Source of the DNA: F23-B02 sp045642545
Lineage (GTDB): Bacteria > Bacillota > Clostridia > Oscillospirales > Oscillospiraceae
Direction of reading: 5' to 3'
NCBI GenBank assembly: GCA_045642545.1
Contig: JAZUJB010000049.1
Span: 1 to 47,554, forward strand
DNA length: 47,554 nucleotides
A program made the position numbers and the translations under genes. Below the pieces are notes generated by a model. The model worked only from the letters and a program-made list of their open reading frames with translations, had not been told where the DNA came from and did not search any database. Each line of letters begins with the position of its first letter. Positions within the stretch are counted from its first letter, which is position 1. Shown in pieces: positions 32,954-40,899 of this stretch.

Positions 32954-34247
32954 ATTTGCAAGAAAGCTTATACCGTTTGAATCAAGCGATATTCCCGCAA
33001 TTCAGAGTTGGCTTGAGGATATGGCGCTCAAGGGACTTTTCTATAAGGACTGCGGATTTTTCTGCGCTCGCTTTGAAAAGGCGGAGCCGAAGAAAATGCG
33101 CTACAGGCTTGACTTCTGCAATGTTGTTGCAGGTCAGATTCCCGAGGAAAAGAAGGAGATGTACGAGCTTAACTCGTGGCAGGTTGTAGGCGAGTTCAAA
33201 AACGACCTTGTTGTGCTTTCGAGCGACAACCCCGAGGCACCCGAGATTTACAGCGACCACAGCCATCTTGTAAAGCCGCTTAAAAGCCTCGCGAAAAAGC
33301 ATACTGCATACTGGATTTTGTTCCTTGTAATGTTCCTTTTCTCTCAGGTCGGAGTCCCGATTAACTCGGCGCTTAATGATTCAGCTTCTGTAGTCAGTGC
33401 GCTGATCAGCTACGGTACGGGCTATTACATACTCGTCTGCCTTATGGCAGTGTTGCTGCTGTTTGAGTTTATACTGCATTTTCGCAGCTGCCAGCATCTC
33501 AAAAAGCTTATCCGAGGCATAGAAAAGGGCGGTGAGCTTCCCTCAGGCGAAAAATATAAGGGGAAATCAATTGTAGGCTCAATACTGATACCGCTGAGCA
33601 TACCCATCATCATTCTGTGGGCGCTGCACCTTGTAATACCGACGGGTGTTGAACACTATAAGGGGCTTGATGACCTTTCGACTATACCGTTTCCGACCTT
33701 AGCTGAAATTAATGCCGATGACCTTGAAACGCTCAAATCTATGATGGAAGATAATCAATCGGCACCTTACGGTTATTATTATACGGACACAGACCTTCTT
33801 GCACCGACAATCATAAAGCTTCACCAAAGCACCGATTTCTACGATGAAAAGGGCGGAATTTATCAAGATAACCGCTTCGGTTACCTCGTGTATTATTATG
33901 AAACAGTAAAGCCGCAGTACGCAGAATCGCTGCTCAATGAAGACCTAAAAACCTATGTTGAATTTGATGCTGAGGAGTTTGAGAAAAGCGTTGAAGAAAT
34001 CCGACAGTATCTGATCAAGCGTTTTGACGAGCACGAGTTTTCCGACACTTCAGTTCCGAGCTACACCATTGAGGATGTAAGCCGGGACGAAGTTGTAATC
34101 TATCTTGTAACTGCAACCTATACTGATGATGACAGCACAGAAATTTTGCTTATGCAGTATGAGAACAAATATATGCTCGTAAGCTACAGCAGGTCGGGCT
34201 ATCTTGAAAATAACCTCAATCTGTATATTGATGCCATTAAATGTTGA
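32940..34247 (+). CDS. DUF2812 membrane protein
   Basis: The 435-residue protein starts with the DUF2812 signature FESSDIPAIQSWLEDMALKGLFYKD (cytosolic). Three membrane helices follow at about 120-142, 160-182 and 205-227, and then a long extracytoplasmic domain (about 230-435) rich in Asp, Tyr and Glu. PadR-DUF2812 pairs are common in clostridia and are thought to work as regulator and membrane sensor or effector; no mechanism is established. The ATG at 32940 has AAGGAGAG very close; a GTG at 32946 with better spacing is an equal alternative. It overlaps the padR stop. Confidence 0.85.
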   Translation: MPVSKFARKLIPFESSDIPAIQSWLEDMALKGLFYKDCGFFCARFEKAEPKKMRYRLDFCNVVAGQIPEEKKEMYELNSWQVVGEFKNDLVVLSSDNPEAPEIYSDHSHLVKPLKSLAKKHTAYWILFLVMFLFSQVGVPINSALNDSASVVSALISYGTGYYILVCLMAVLLLFEFILHFRSCQHLKKLIRGIEKGGELPSGEKYKGKSIVGSILIPLSIPIIILWALHLVIPTGVEHYKGLDDLSTIPFPTLAEINADDLETLKSMMEDNQSAPYGYYYTDTDLLAPTIIKLHQSTDFYDEKGGIYQDNRFGYLVYYYETVKPQYAESLLNEDLKTYVEFDAEEFEKSVEEIRQYLIKRFDEHEFSDTSVPSYTIEDVSRDEVVIYLVTATYTDDDSTEILLMQYENKYMLVSYSRSGYLENNLNLYIDAIKC

Positions 34248-34262
34248 GAATATACAAAAAGG

Positions 34263-34295
34263 ACGGAGGCCGAGTGTAAGGCCTCCGTTGTTTTT
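34263..34295 (+). terminator. Terminator of the padR-DUF2812 operon
   Basis: ACGGAGGCC and GGCCTCCGT form a 9-bp perfect stem with an 8-base loop, followed by TGTTTTT. Confidence 0.88.
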
Positions 34296-34310
34296 CAGCA
34301 GCATGTACGA

Positions 34311-34338
34311 TTGACATTTTAACCGCATGTATTAAAAT
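34311..34338 (+). promoter_or_regulatory. Promoter of the phosphofructokinase gene
   Basis: A perfect TTGACA at 34311-34316 and TAAAAT at 34333-34338 are spaced by 16 bases, about 31 bases before the start. Confidence 0.75.
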
Positions 34339-34369
34339 GTAAGTATATTAACCAGTGAGGTAATTTGAA

Positions 34370-35455
34370 TTGAAAAGAATGACAAGAGTTGCACTTATCA
34401 CCTCCGGCGGCGACTGCCAGGGTCTTAATGCAGCAATGCGCGGCATAGGCAAGGCGCTCTATAACAGCATTGAAAACCTCGAAATCTTCGGAATGTATGA
34501 CGGCTACCGCGGACTCATCGAGGGCGACTACAAGTTTATGGAGCCTAAGGATTTCTCGGGTATTCTCACCGAGGGCGGCACAATCCTCGGTACATCACGC
34601 CAGCGCTACATTCCCGGCAAGGACATTGTCGATGAAGAAGGCAACAGTCTTATCCCCGCAATGAAGGACACATACAACCGCTTAAACCTTGACTGCCTTG
34701 TCATAATGGGCGGCAACGGCACTCAGAAAAGCGCAAAGCTTCTTATGGATGCAGGAATGAATGTTGTCACACTGCCGAAAACAATAGACAACGATATCTG
34801 GGGCACTGATACCACCTTCGGCTTCCAGAGCGCGGTTGATATTGCAACGAATGTAATCGACTATATTCATTCAACCGCAAGCTCACACGGCCGCATTTTC
34901 CTCGTTGAGCTTATGGGGCGCGATGCAGGCTGGCTCACACTCCACGCAGGCATAGGCAGCGGTGCGGATATTATTCTCCTGCCCGAGATTCCCTATGATA
35001 TCAACAAGGTAATCCAGGCACTTGAAAACCGCCGTAAGCGCGGCAGAAGCTTTTCGATTATTGCCGTTGCAGAGGGCGCAAGGTCCATTGATGACCAGCT
35101 TCTGAGCGAGGAGGAGAGCCGCAAAAAGCGCGAGGAATCAAAGCATTCCACCGTCTCCTACGAGATTGCGGCGCAGCTTGAAGCAGCGCTCGGACAGGAA
35201 GCGAGAGTAACCATTCCCGGCCACTATCAGCGCGGCGGTCCTCCTTGCCCGTACGACAGAGTGCTTGCAACACGCTTCGGCACCGCAGCAGCAGAGCTCA
35301 TTGCAAATAAGCAGTACGGCAGAATGGTTGCAATTCAGCAGGGCGAGATTGTTTCTATCCCGCTTGATGAGGCAGCAAGCCGTACAAAATTCCTGCCGAC
35401 AGACCATCCGCTTATTAAGGTTGCAAGGGATATCGGCATATCATTCGGTGATTAA
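34370..35455 (+). CDS. 6-phosphofructokinase, G/K-type
   Basis: It phosphorylates fructose 6-phosphate in glycolysis. The 361-residue protein has ITSGGDCQGLNAAMRG near 10, IMGGNGTQKSA near 112, the catalytic PKTIDND (Asp140), ELMGRDAGWL and IPGHYQRGG. The phosphoryl-donor residues are mixed: Gly117 matches Gly104 of ATP enzymes, while Lys137 matches Lys124 of PPi enzymes. Actinomycete ATP enzymes share this pairing, so ATP use is likely but not certain. The start is a TTG at 34370 with GAGG 9 bases upstream; the ATG at 34379 is too far from that site. Monocistronic. Confidence 0.93.
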   Translation: MKRMTRVALITSGGDCQGLNAAMRGIGKALYNSIENLEIFGMYDGYRGLIEGDYKFMEPKDFSGILTEGGTILGTSRQRYIPGKDIVDEEGNSLIPAMKDTYNRLNLDCLVIMGGNGTQKSAKLLMDAGMNVVTLPKTIDNDIWGTDTTFGFQSAVDIATNVIDYIHSTASSHGRIFLVELMGRDAGWLTLHAGIGSGADIILLPEIPYDINKVIQALENRRKRGRSFSIIAVAEGARSIDDQLLSEEESRKKREESKHSTVSYEIAAQLEAALGQEARVTIPGHYQRGGPPCPYDRVLATRFGTAAAELIANKQYGRMVAIQQGEIVSIPLDEAASRTKFLPTDHPLIKVARDIGISFGD

Positions 35456-35459
35456 AATG

Positions 35460-35493
35460 AAAACAGATGTATCCTTCGATACATCTGTTTTTT
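35460..35493. terminator. Bidirectional terminator
   Basis: A 14-bp perfect stem, AAAACAGATGTATC with GATACATCTGTTTT, has a CTTC loop and T tracts on both strands, between the phosphofructokinase gene and the convergent TetR gene. Confidence 0.92.
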
Positions 35494-35498
35494 GCTTT

Positions 35499-36053
35499 TC
35501 AGCTTATAACTGCATTTAATCCGCCGGTAAGAATGCTGCTCAGTGATTTTGCGATAAGCTCTGCATCAACATCGGCAGGGGAGGTCAGCCACATATTATA
35601 AGCGTGCATAACGCCGCCTGCGATGAAACGGGCATAAATCTCGGCTTGATTTTTGCCGCCCAATTTAATAACAAATTCCCCGTCGCTGAGAATGAAGTCT
35701 GTAAGCCATGTTTTCAGATTTATGTTCAAGTTGTAAACATTAAGATACTTGAAAAGCCGCTTTGCAGGGTCGGTGCTCTCTTTCATATACTTTGCCGCCA
35801 TCAGCAGGGTAGGGTAAGGATTTTTTGCAATATCGCTTGCTTTGCAGCCTGAAAACAAGCTGTCAGCGCGAGCGTAAAGCTCCTCAATCAGCTGCTGACG
35901 GACATCCTCGATATTTGAAAAGTGCGTATAAAATGTGCCTCTGCTGATACCCGCTTTTTTAATCAGCTCATTAACGGTAATCTGATTAAAATCCTTTTCT
36001 CGCATTATCTCCAGCAGGGCTTCCTTAACAGCCTTTTTTGACTTGTCTACCAT
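35499..36053 (-). CDS. TetR/AcrR family transcriptional regulator
   Basis: The 184-residue protein has an N-terminal TetR helix-turn-helix (VKEALLEIMREKDFNQITVNELIKKAGISRGTFYTHF, residues 8-45) and an all-helical ligand/dimer domain with the HAYNMWLTSP segment near 150. The ligand is unknown. GGGAGAAA lies 8 bases before the ATG. No transport or metabolic target gene is directly attached; it is monocistronic with its own promoter, whose -35 overlaps an inverted repeat, so it probably controls itself. Confidence 0.92.
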   Translation of the reverse strand: MVDKSKKAVKEALLEIMREKDFNQITVNELIKKAGISRGTFYTHFSNIEDVRQQLIEELYARADSLFSGCKASDIAKNPYPTLLMAAKYMKESTDPAKRLFKYLNVYNLNINLKTWLTDFILSDGEFVIKLGGKNQAEIYARFIAGGVMHAYNMWLTSPADVDAELIAKSLSSILTGGLNAVIS

Positions 36054-36097
36054 TTGAGTAATTTCTCCCGAAAATGCAAATAAATGTAATTATTGAT

Positions 36098-36128
36098 ATT
36101 ATACAAGGCAATTGAGCAAATTTCAATT
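36098..36128 (-). promoter_or_regulatory. Promoter and operator-like dyad of the TetR gene
   Basis: On the minus strand TTGAAA (36126-36121) and a perfect TATAAT (36103-36098) are spaced by 17 bases. AATTGA-N7-TCAATT (36110-36128) covers the -35 box, a likely TetR binding site. Confidence 0.7.
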
Positions 36129-36171
36129 ATTTTAATTACAAAATCAGAAAGAATGTTTGATATTTAAAACG

Positions 36172-36202
36172 AAAAATAAGAGCGCCTTTGGGCGCTCTTA
36201 TT
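36172..36202 (-). terminator. Terminator of the sortase operon
   Basis: A 12-bp perfect stem, AATAAGAGCGCC with GGCGCTCTTATT, has a 4-base loop and a T tract on the minus strand, 7 bases after the sortase stop. Confidence 0.92.
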
Positions 36203-36208
36203 CAAGCT

Positions 36209-36943
36209 TTATGTGATTTGCCTTGCAACTACAATGAATCTGCCGTTGAAGGTGTGATAGGCGCAGGTGGAAAGCGTGAGAATTTTATCTCCGTCCTGAA
36301 GCTCAACACCCGTTTCATACTCGCGGTTTTCATCGATAAACTGCTTGTACTGCTCAAACATTTCCTTGTCATCAATTCCACTGTATCTGTAATAGCGGAA
36401 GGCCTCAACCTCATTACCGGGGATTTTGGTGTATATTGCCGCCACAACCTCGTAGGTGTGCTTTTCGTATATTGAGTCAAAGGAAATAATCTTGTGCTCC
36501 TCGTAGTAGCTCTTATCCTTGTAATACAAAAGGTCGCCGAACATTGAGCCGTCCTTCATATTATGTCCGAAAATAGTGAGATTGTCGGAGCGAAGAACAT
36601 CGCAGCGGTCGTCGAGAATAAGGCAGCCGCGGTACGAATAGTTGCCGTAGAAATCGAGATGGATATACTTGTTCGCATCCTCGGGAGTCTGCATAACGAC
36701 ATAGTCAATGGGCGTGCCTTCGATTTTAAGCCAGCCGATTGTATCGGGGTTTTCATCCACAAGCGCCGCGTACTCATCAAGAACATCGGGAACATAAGCC
36801 TCGCTGTTCTTGAGAGCCTCAAGCTCCCGCGCAACCCTTGCATCGCGAATGTCGCCTATGAGATACACTGCAAGTATACCCAACGAGACAACAAGCGCAA
36901 TTGTCGCTATAAGTCTGATAATTTTTCTTGCTTTCTGTTTCAT
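36209..36943 (-). CDS. Class B sortase
   Basis: The 244-residue protein has an N-terminal membrane anchor (about 8-30) and the class B sortase fold. The catalytic residues are His117 (TIFGHNMKDGSMF), Cys227 (LTLSTCAYH) and Arg235 (NGRFIVVARQ). The long helix between the first strands, the GSMFGDLLYY signature and IDYVVMQTPED near 80 fit class B. Sortases cut a C-terminal motif in secreted proteins and join them to peptidoglycan at the outer membrane face. It is the last gene of a cluster whose first gene encodes an EPATG-type substrate. The ATG at 36943 is chosen with AGGGA 6 bases upstream; it directly follows the preceding stop codon. Confidence 0.95.
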   Translation of the reverse strand: MKQKARKIIRLIATIALVVSLGILAVYLIGDIRDARVARELEALKNSEAYVPDVLDEYAALVDENPDTIGWLKIEGTPIDYVVMQTPEDANKYIHLDFYGNYSYRGCLILDDRCDVLRSDNLTIFGHNMKDGSMFGDLLYYKDKSYYEEHKIISFDSIYEKHTYEVVAAIYTKIPGNEVEAFRYYRYSGIDDKEMFEQYKQFIDENREYETGVELQDGDKILTLSTCAYHTFNGRFIVVARQIT

Positions 36944-36944
36944 A

Positions 36945-38786
36945 TTAGTCCCTGCATTCAAGCATACCGTAGTTAACAAGCTTGTCGTAGTTTACATAAT
37001 ACAGATAATAACCGCCTACACTGTGCTGCACATCGTCAATTCTGACTCGGTAGCCGTCGTGTCTGACCATAAAGGTGTTCAGAATGCGGTTGGGGTTTGC
37101 CATATACATTGCATATTCGGGGAAGAAGTAGCCGTTGAGCATGTGGTCAGCGCGCTTGTATATGGTCTTGAGGAAGTAGTCGAGGTCAAATCCGTTGTCA
37201 AGATAGTCAACATGAATTCCGCGCTCCTGCATTCTGTCGTACAGCTCAAAGGTACTCATAAGCAGCTCGAAATATGTGTGGTAGGTCGTATCGCGGTTGT
37301 AGATTGTGTTGAGGTTTTCCTGCGCGTTTCTGAGAGCGAAGGTGTAGTAGCGCTCGTCATCGACATACTTCGTAATTTCATTCAGTGAGTATGCAACCCA
37401 GTGGTCCTTGTACTGAACATAGTCGGCATCAATGAAATGTTCAACCGCAAGCTTTGCGGCATCAAGCCACTTTTCATCACCGGTGAGGGAATACAGTCTG
37501 CTGAGTGCAAAGGTAGCCTCGCCGTCGTAATAGACTACTCGGAATTCTTCCTTCTTGGTGCAGTCACCGTTGAGCACATGGTAGTATTCGCCGCTCGTGC
37601 TGTTCTGCATTGTCAGTATTCCGTTGCCGAGCTTAATTGCAATGTCTTCATACTTGTCGGACTCGAATGCGTCCATATACTCGGTCAGGGCAACAACCGC
37701 AACGCCGCAGCCGCCGAGCTTGATTTCGTCCGATTTTTCCTCGTACAGATATGCGGTATCGTCGCCGGAGTATATGATGGCGTTGTCAACCATATAGTCA
37801 ATGGCTCTGTCGATAACGGACTTTAGTTCCTTGTTGCCGGTCATTCTGTACTGGCAGACAAGACTCCACAGAGTACTTGCGTGTCGGACAATGTTGTAGT
37901 TGTCGATATCGTTGTCAAATCTGGGATATATGCCGTAAACAAAGCTGCCGTCCTTGTTGACCTGGTCTATAAGGAAGCCCGATGCGTTTGTAACCAGCAT
38001 TTCGGCGTATTCCTTGTCGACGGTGTCAACGGTGCGTCTGCCGTAATCACCGTGGCCGCTTATGAGGTCATAGACCTCGCTGTTTTCGTCGCATATCCAG
38101 CCTATGCAGTTGAACACAATGTAGCTGTCGGGCAAATCGTCAATCTGATTGCGGTCAGCCTTCTTAAGATATGTATTGAGATATTTTAAGTCAATGCAGT
38201 CATTATCGTAGTCGATAATCTTTGCGCCGTTGAGCTCAGCCTCGAGCAGAGCAGTGTCAAAGCTGCTGTCAAAGGCAATGCCCCTGCGGAAAAATTCCTC
38301 TCTGTAGCGGTACAGCTCCTCCGTTAAGCCTTCGGAGTCAAAGCTTTGCGCCGAGGACATGAGGTCAGCCTTTACCCAAAGTGGATTGTAGCTGTTCTTA
38401 ACAACATAATCTCTGGCCTGAGCGTTTGCGTCATTCCATGCTTCCTCGCGGCTGCTGCCGGTGCCGGTAAACACCTTGGCGCGATTCTCACCGCTGCAGA
38501 CGGAGATAAACACAACGCTTTCCGGAATATCCTCAACGGATATTTCCGACATTTCATCGCTTCGGCTGTCAGACATAAGCTGTTCCTTGAGGAGCGCAGA
38601 CTTTGAATCATACAAATCGACCTTGGCAGCGTCCTTCTTCTGGCTGACTATCAGCATTATTGCAACAGCGGCAACAATAAGCACGACTATTGCGCAGACG
38701 ATTATGAAAGCCTTCTTTGCATTTTTCTTGTTCTTTGCCGAATTGGCCTTGTATTTGGATTTTTTCTTCTTATTGTTTCCGCTCAT
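36945..38786 (-). CDS. Membrane-anchored helical-toroid protein of the sortase cluster
   Basis: I recognise no named family for this 613-residue protein. It has a very basic cytosolic N-terminus (1-25), one membrane helix (about 26-48, FIIVCAIVVLIVAAVAIMLIV) and a large outside part. Residues 85-140 look like a small alpha/beta domain. Residues 270-600 are paired helices with hydrophobic and aromatic repeats (RHASTLWSLVCQYRMTG, YYDGEATFALSRLYSLTGDEKWL), like the (alpha/alpha)6 toroid of glycan-processing enzymes and C5-epimerases. It may process a glycan on the wall or on the surface protein; that is inference. GAGGTGGG precedes the ATG, and the sortase start directly follows the stop. Confidence 0.75.
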   Translation of the reverse strand: MSGNNKKKKSKYKANSAKNKKNAKKAFIIVCAIVVLIVAAVAIMLIVSQKKDAAKVDLYDSKSALLKEQLMSDSRSDEMSEISVEDIPESVVFISVCSGENRAKVFTGTGSSREEAWNDANAQARDYVVKNSYNPLWVKADLMSSAQSFDSEGLTEELYRYREEFFRRGIAFDSSFDTALLEAELNGAKIIDYDNDCIDLKYLNTYLKKADRNQIDDLPDSYIVFNCIGWICDENSEVYDLISGHGDYGRRTVDTVDKEYAEMLVTNASGFLIDQVNKDGSFVYGIYPRFDNDIDNYNIVRHASTLWSLVCQYRMTGNKELKSVIDRAIDYMVDNAIIYSGDDTAYLYEEKSDEIKLGGCGVAVVALTEYMDAFESDKYEDIAIKLGNGILTMQNSTSGEYYHVLNGDCTKKEEFRVVYYDGEATFALSRLYSLTGDEKWLDAAKLAVEHFIDADYVQYKDHWVAYSLNEITKYVDDERYYTFALRNAQENLNTIYNRDTTYHTYFELLMSTFELYDRMQERGIHVDYLDNGFDLDYFLKTIYKRADHMLNGYFFPEYAMYMANPNRILNTFMVRHDGYRVRIDDVQHSVGGYYLYYVNYDKLVNYGMLECRD

Positions 38787-38804
38787 GGACCCACCTCAAA
38801 TAAG

Positions 38805-38836
38805 AAATAGGAGTGGTAGAATTACCACTCCTATTT
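38805..38836 (-). terminator. Terminator between the surface protein gene and the rest of its cluster
   Basis: A 14-bp perfect stem, AAATAGGAGTGGTA with TACCACTCCTATTT, has a 4-base loop; the minus-strand tail TTTCTTATTT is imperfect, so read-through is likely. This would favour the surface protein over the two downstream genes. Confidence 0.75.
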
Positions 38837-38879
38837 TATATTCACTTAAGCGATAAGTCAACTAATCACCCACATTAGA

Positions 38880-39935
38880 TTAGTTTTCTTCTCTCTTACG
38901 ATATGTTGATGCCAAAACCATGAAGCTTGCAACAGCAATCATTGCTATCGGCACAACATTTCTGACATCGCCCGTAGCCGGCTCTTTAGTGTCGTCTTCG
39001 GGGTCTTTATCAGCATCTGCGTCTGCATCTGCATCAGCGTCTGCGTCTGCATCAGCGTCTGCATCAGCGTCTGCATCTGCATCAGCGTCTGCGTCTGCGT
39101 CTGCATCAGCGTCTGCATCTGCATCAGCGTCTGCGTCTGCATCAGCGTCTGCGTCTGCATCTGCATCAGCGTCTGCATCAGCGTCTGCGTCTGCGTCTGC
39201 ATCTGCATCAGCATCTGCGTCGTCGTCACCGAGGTCAGGATCGTCAGCAAGGATTACATGGAGGTGAAGATTGTGATCACCTACAGGAATACCATTGATG
39301 CCAGCGGTATCATGATGTACCTGCTGGAAGTTGTGAGCCTGCTCCAGGGGGCCGCAGAGGCCGCACCACAGATTGTCATATTCGTCGCATACACCAGTGG
39401 CGGGATTGAAAAGGAATGCACCTTCTGCGGTAGCATCCATCATTGCCCAACCTTCAACCTTGTCGCAGCTGGAAGTGACATAGACGGGAACACAAGCAGG
39501 AATGCGAATGATACCGGCTCTTGCCATAAGGTCAGCCTTGGTCAGGGTCTGGTAGTAATTGGGAGCGGAAGCGGTGGACCAAAGAGTGATGGTAAAGTCA
39601 TCGGGAAGCAGTGAGTAGTGAGTGATGTGAAGGTACCAGTGGGGGCCACCCTCGAAGTTCTCACCATCATGGGACAGGAAATCGTCCTCACCGGGAATGG
39701 GTGAGAAGTCATAGTCGATGGAATCGATAACTCTATCAATGACACTGTTTGCGCTTGCCTCTACCAGTGCGTCGTTAGTGATGTCAAGCTCAGTTACAGA
39801 AGCAACAACACTCTCAACAACATCAAGAGCATCAGCGTTTGCCTGAGAACTCATTGAGAAAGCAGCGATAAGCATAACCGAAAGTACAACAACAAAAGCA
39901 ATAAGAAGCTTTGAGGACTTAACAGTATTAGTCAT
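38880..39935 (-). CDS. Sortase-anchored surface protein with Asp-Ala stalk
   Basis: The 351-residue protein has a signal peptide (1-34, cleaved near QANA), a helical linker, and a compact domain at about 85-235. That domain has five Cys (SSC, GVC, WCGLC) and a His-rich end (QVHHDTAG, GDHNLHLHV). An uninterrupted Asp-Ala repeat follows at 239-309 (71 residues), then EPATGD at 318-323, a membrane helix (about 327-343) and the tail RKREEN. EPATG resembles the (S/P)PXTG motif used by class B sortases of clostridia such as C. difficile. The ATG at 39935 is chosen with GGAGG 10 bases upstream. The globular domain matches no family I know; metal or heme binding is only a guess. Confidence 0.88.
   Translation of the reverse strand: MTNTVKSSKLLIAFVVVLSVMLIAAFSMSSQANADALDVVESVVASVTELDITNDALVEASANSVIDRVIDSIDYDFSPIPGEDDFLSHDGENFEGGPHWYLHITHYSLLPDDFTITLWSTASAPNYYQTLTKADLMARAGIIRIPACVPVYVTSSCDKVEGWAMMDATAEGAFLFNPATGVCDEYDNLWCGLCGPLEQAHNFQQVHHDTAGINGIPVGDHNLHLHVILADDPDLGDDDADADADADADADADADADADADADADADADADADADADADADADADADADADADADADADADADADADADKDPEDDTKEPATGDVRNVVPIAMIAVASFMVLASTYRKREEN
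39009..39221. repeat. Hexanucleotide repeat encoding 35 Asp-Ala dipeptides
   Basis: 213 bases are built only of GAT or GAC followed by GCA or GCT on the minus strand, giving 36 Asp and 35 Ala. Higher-order units recur, for example the plus-strand 12-mer TGCATCAGCGTC. Because the unit is 6 bases, slippage changes stalk length without breaking the frame. Confidence 0.95.
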
Positions 39936-40320
39936 GGATTGTTTTCCTCCTTTCTCCAATATTTGTTATTAACGCTATGCTTGGACTAAATTTTCCAGTT
40001 ACTCCGTACAAATTATTCCTCATAGAAGAACGCAGAGACAGCGCGCGTGGAAGCAGTAATCCTGCTATCACATTAATATACGAAGATATTTTATTACATT
40101 CATTTGTAAAATGCAATAGATTTTGTGCCGAATTCTGCCTGTATACAAAATATTGTACACCTGTAGATTACAATATGATTACTGCGTTTACAAAGAGGTT
40201 ACGGCGCGGACGATATCCGACAATGTGTTCGCAAAAAAAGCATTCAAATTCCTAAATACTTGAATTTCAAAAAATAATATGGTAATCTTAATAAAAAATA
40301 ATCTATGGTAGGTATAAGCA
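39936..40320. other. 385-base intergenic region upstream of the surface protein
   Basis: No gene is supported here. The plus-strand frame from 39977 has no ribosome binding site and an unusual composition. A minus-strand promoter candidate is TTGCAT (40116-40111) with TAAAAT (40093-40088) at 17 bases, which would give a leader of about 145 bases for the surface protein mRNA. An AGCAG-N5-CTGCT dyad lies at 40052-40066. The region next to 40260-40320 is A-rich and must hold the promoter of the flavodoxin-like gene, but no clear pair of boxes is visible. Confidence 0.5.
40088..40116 (-). promoter_or_regulatory. Candidate promoter of the sortase substrate gene
   Basis: On the minus strand TTGCAT and TAAAAT are spaced by 17 bases. 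It is the best match in the region but leaves a long leader. Confidence 0.45.
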
Positions 40321-40824
40321 ATGTTTTCTGCTGTTTTATATAATTCCTGTACAGGCTCCTGCAAAAAGTATGCTGAGCTCGTTTCAAAAGAGCTATCAAT
40401 CCCCGCTTACGAATTCGGCAAGGAAAAAATCGATGATGACGATAAAATCGTCTATATCGGCTGGCTGTTTGCAGGCAAGATTATGGGCTATGAAAAGGCT
40501 GCTGAGAAGTATAAGATAGGCGCTGTTGTTCAGGTCGGTATGGGACCCGTAAATGAGGGCAGCGAGGCAGTCGGAAGAGCAAAGAATGATATTGATGCCG
40601 ATGTGCCTCTGTTCTGTCAGCAGGGCGGCTTTAATCTCAAGAAGCTTCCGCTTCATTACAGACTTATGATGAAGCTCAAGAACAAGGAAATCGCCGCAAG
40701 ACTGAAGGCAAAGGCCGAGCTTAATGAGCAGGAAAAGGCCACACTTAAGATGGCGGAAACCGGCATCGGTGAGCCTGCATCGTGGTGCGTTTGCGATATC
40801 GTTGAGTGGTGCAAGGCACACTGA
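40321..40824 (+). CDS. Flavodoxin-like domain protein
   Basis: The 167-residue protein has a flavodoxin-type start: a strand followed by a phosphate loop (VLYNSCTGSCKKYAELVSKEL), then IVYIGWLFAGKIMGYEKAAEKYK and VVQVGMGPVNEGSE, in the order of a Rossmann-like FMN domain. The C-terminus is helical and Lys-rich (RLMMKLKNKEIAARLKAKAELNEQEK) with WCVCDIVEWC. It is probably an FMN-binding electron carrier or a protoporphyrinogen-oxidase-like (HemG-like) protein; the loop has Cys in place of usual residues, so FMN binding is not assured. AGGT lies before the ATG. Monocistronic with a weak terminator. Confidence 0.72.
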   Translation: MFSAVLYNSCTGSCKKYAELVSKELSIPAYEFGKEKIDDDDKIVYIGWLFAGKIMGYEKAAEKYKIGAVVQVGMGPVNEGSEAVGRAKNDIDADVPLFCQQGGFNLKKLPLHYRLMMKLKNKEIAARLKAKAELNEQEKATLKMAETGIGEPASWCVCDIVEWCKAH

Positions 40825-40845
40825 TTAAACCGTATTTCATTTAAT

Positions 40846-40872
40846 GGCAGAGCGTAAGCTTGGCCTTTTATT
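40846..40872 (+). terminator. Probable terminator of the flavodoxin-like gene
   Basis: GGCAGAGC-GTAA-GCTTGGCC forms an imperfect 8-position stem with a GTAA tetraloop (one A-G mismatch, one G-U), then TTTTATT. Confidence 0.6.
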
Positions 40873-40899
40873 GAGATAGCTGCCGCATAATTGAAAAGT

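Noticed and set aside
38920..39267. Plus-strand frame encoding a Ser-Ala repeat
   Set aside because: It is the mirror of the Asp-Ala repeat on the other strand and has no signal peptide or start site support.
39977..40255. 92-codon plus-strand frame in the intergenic region
   Set aside because: No ribosome binding site, odd residue composition, and it crosses the likely promoter of the surface protein gene.
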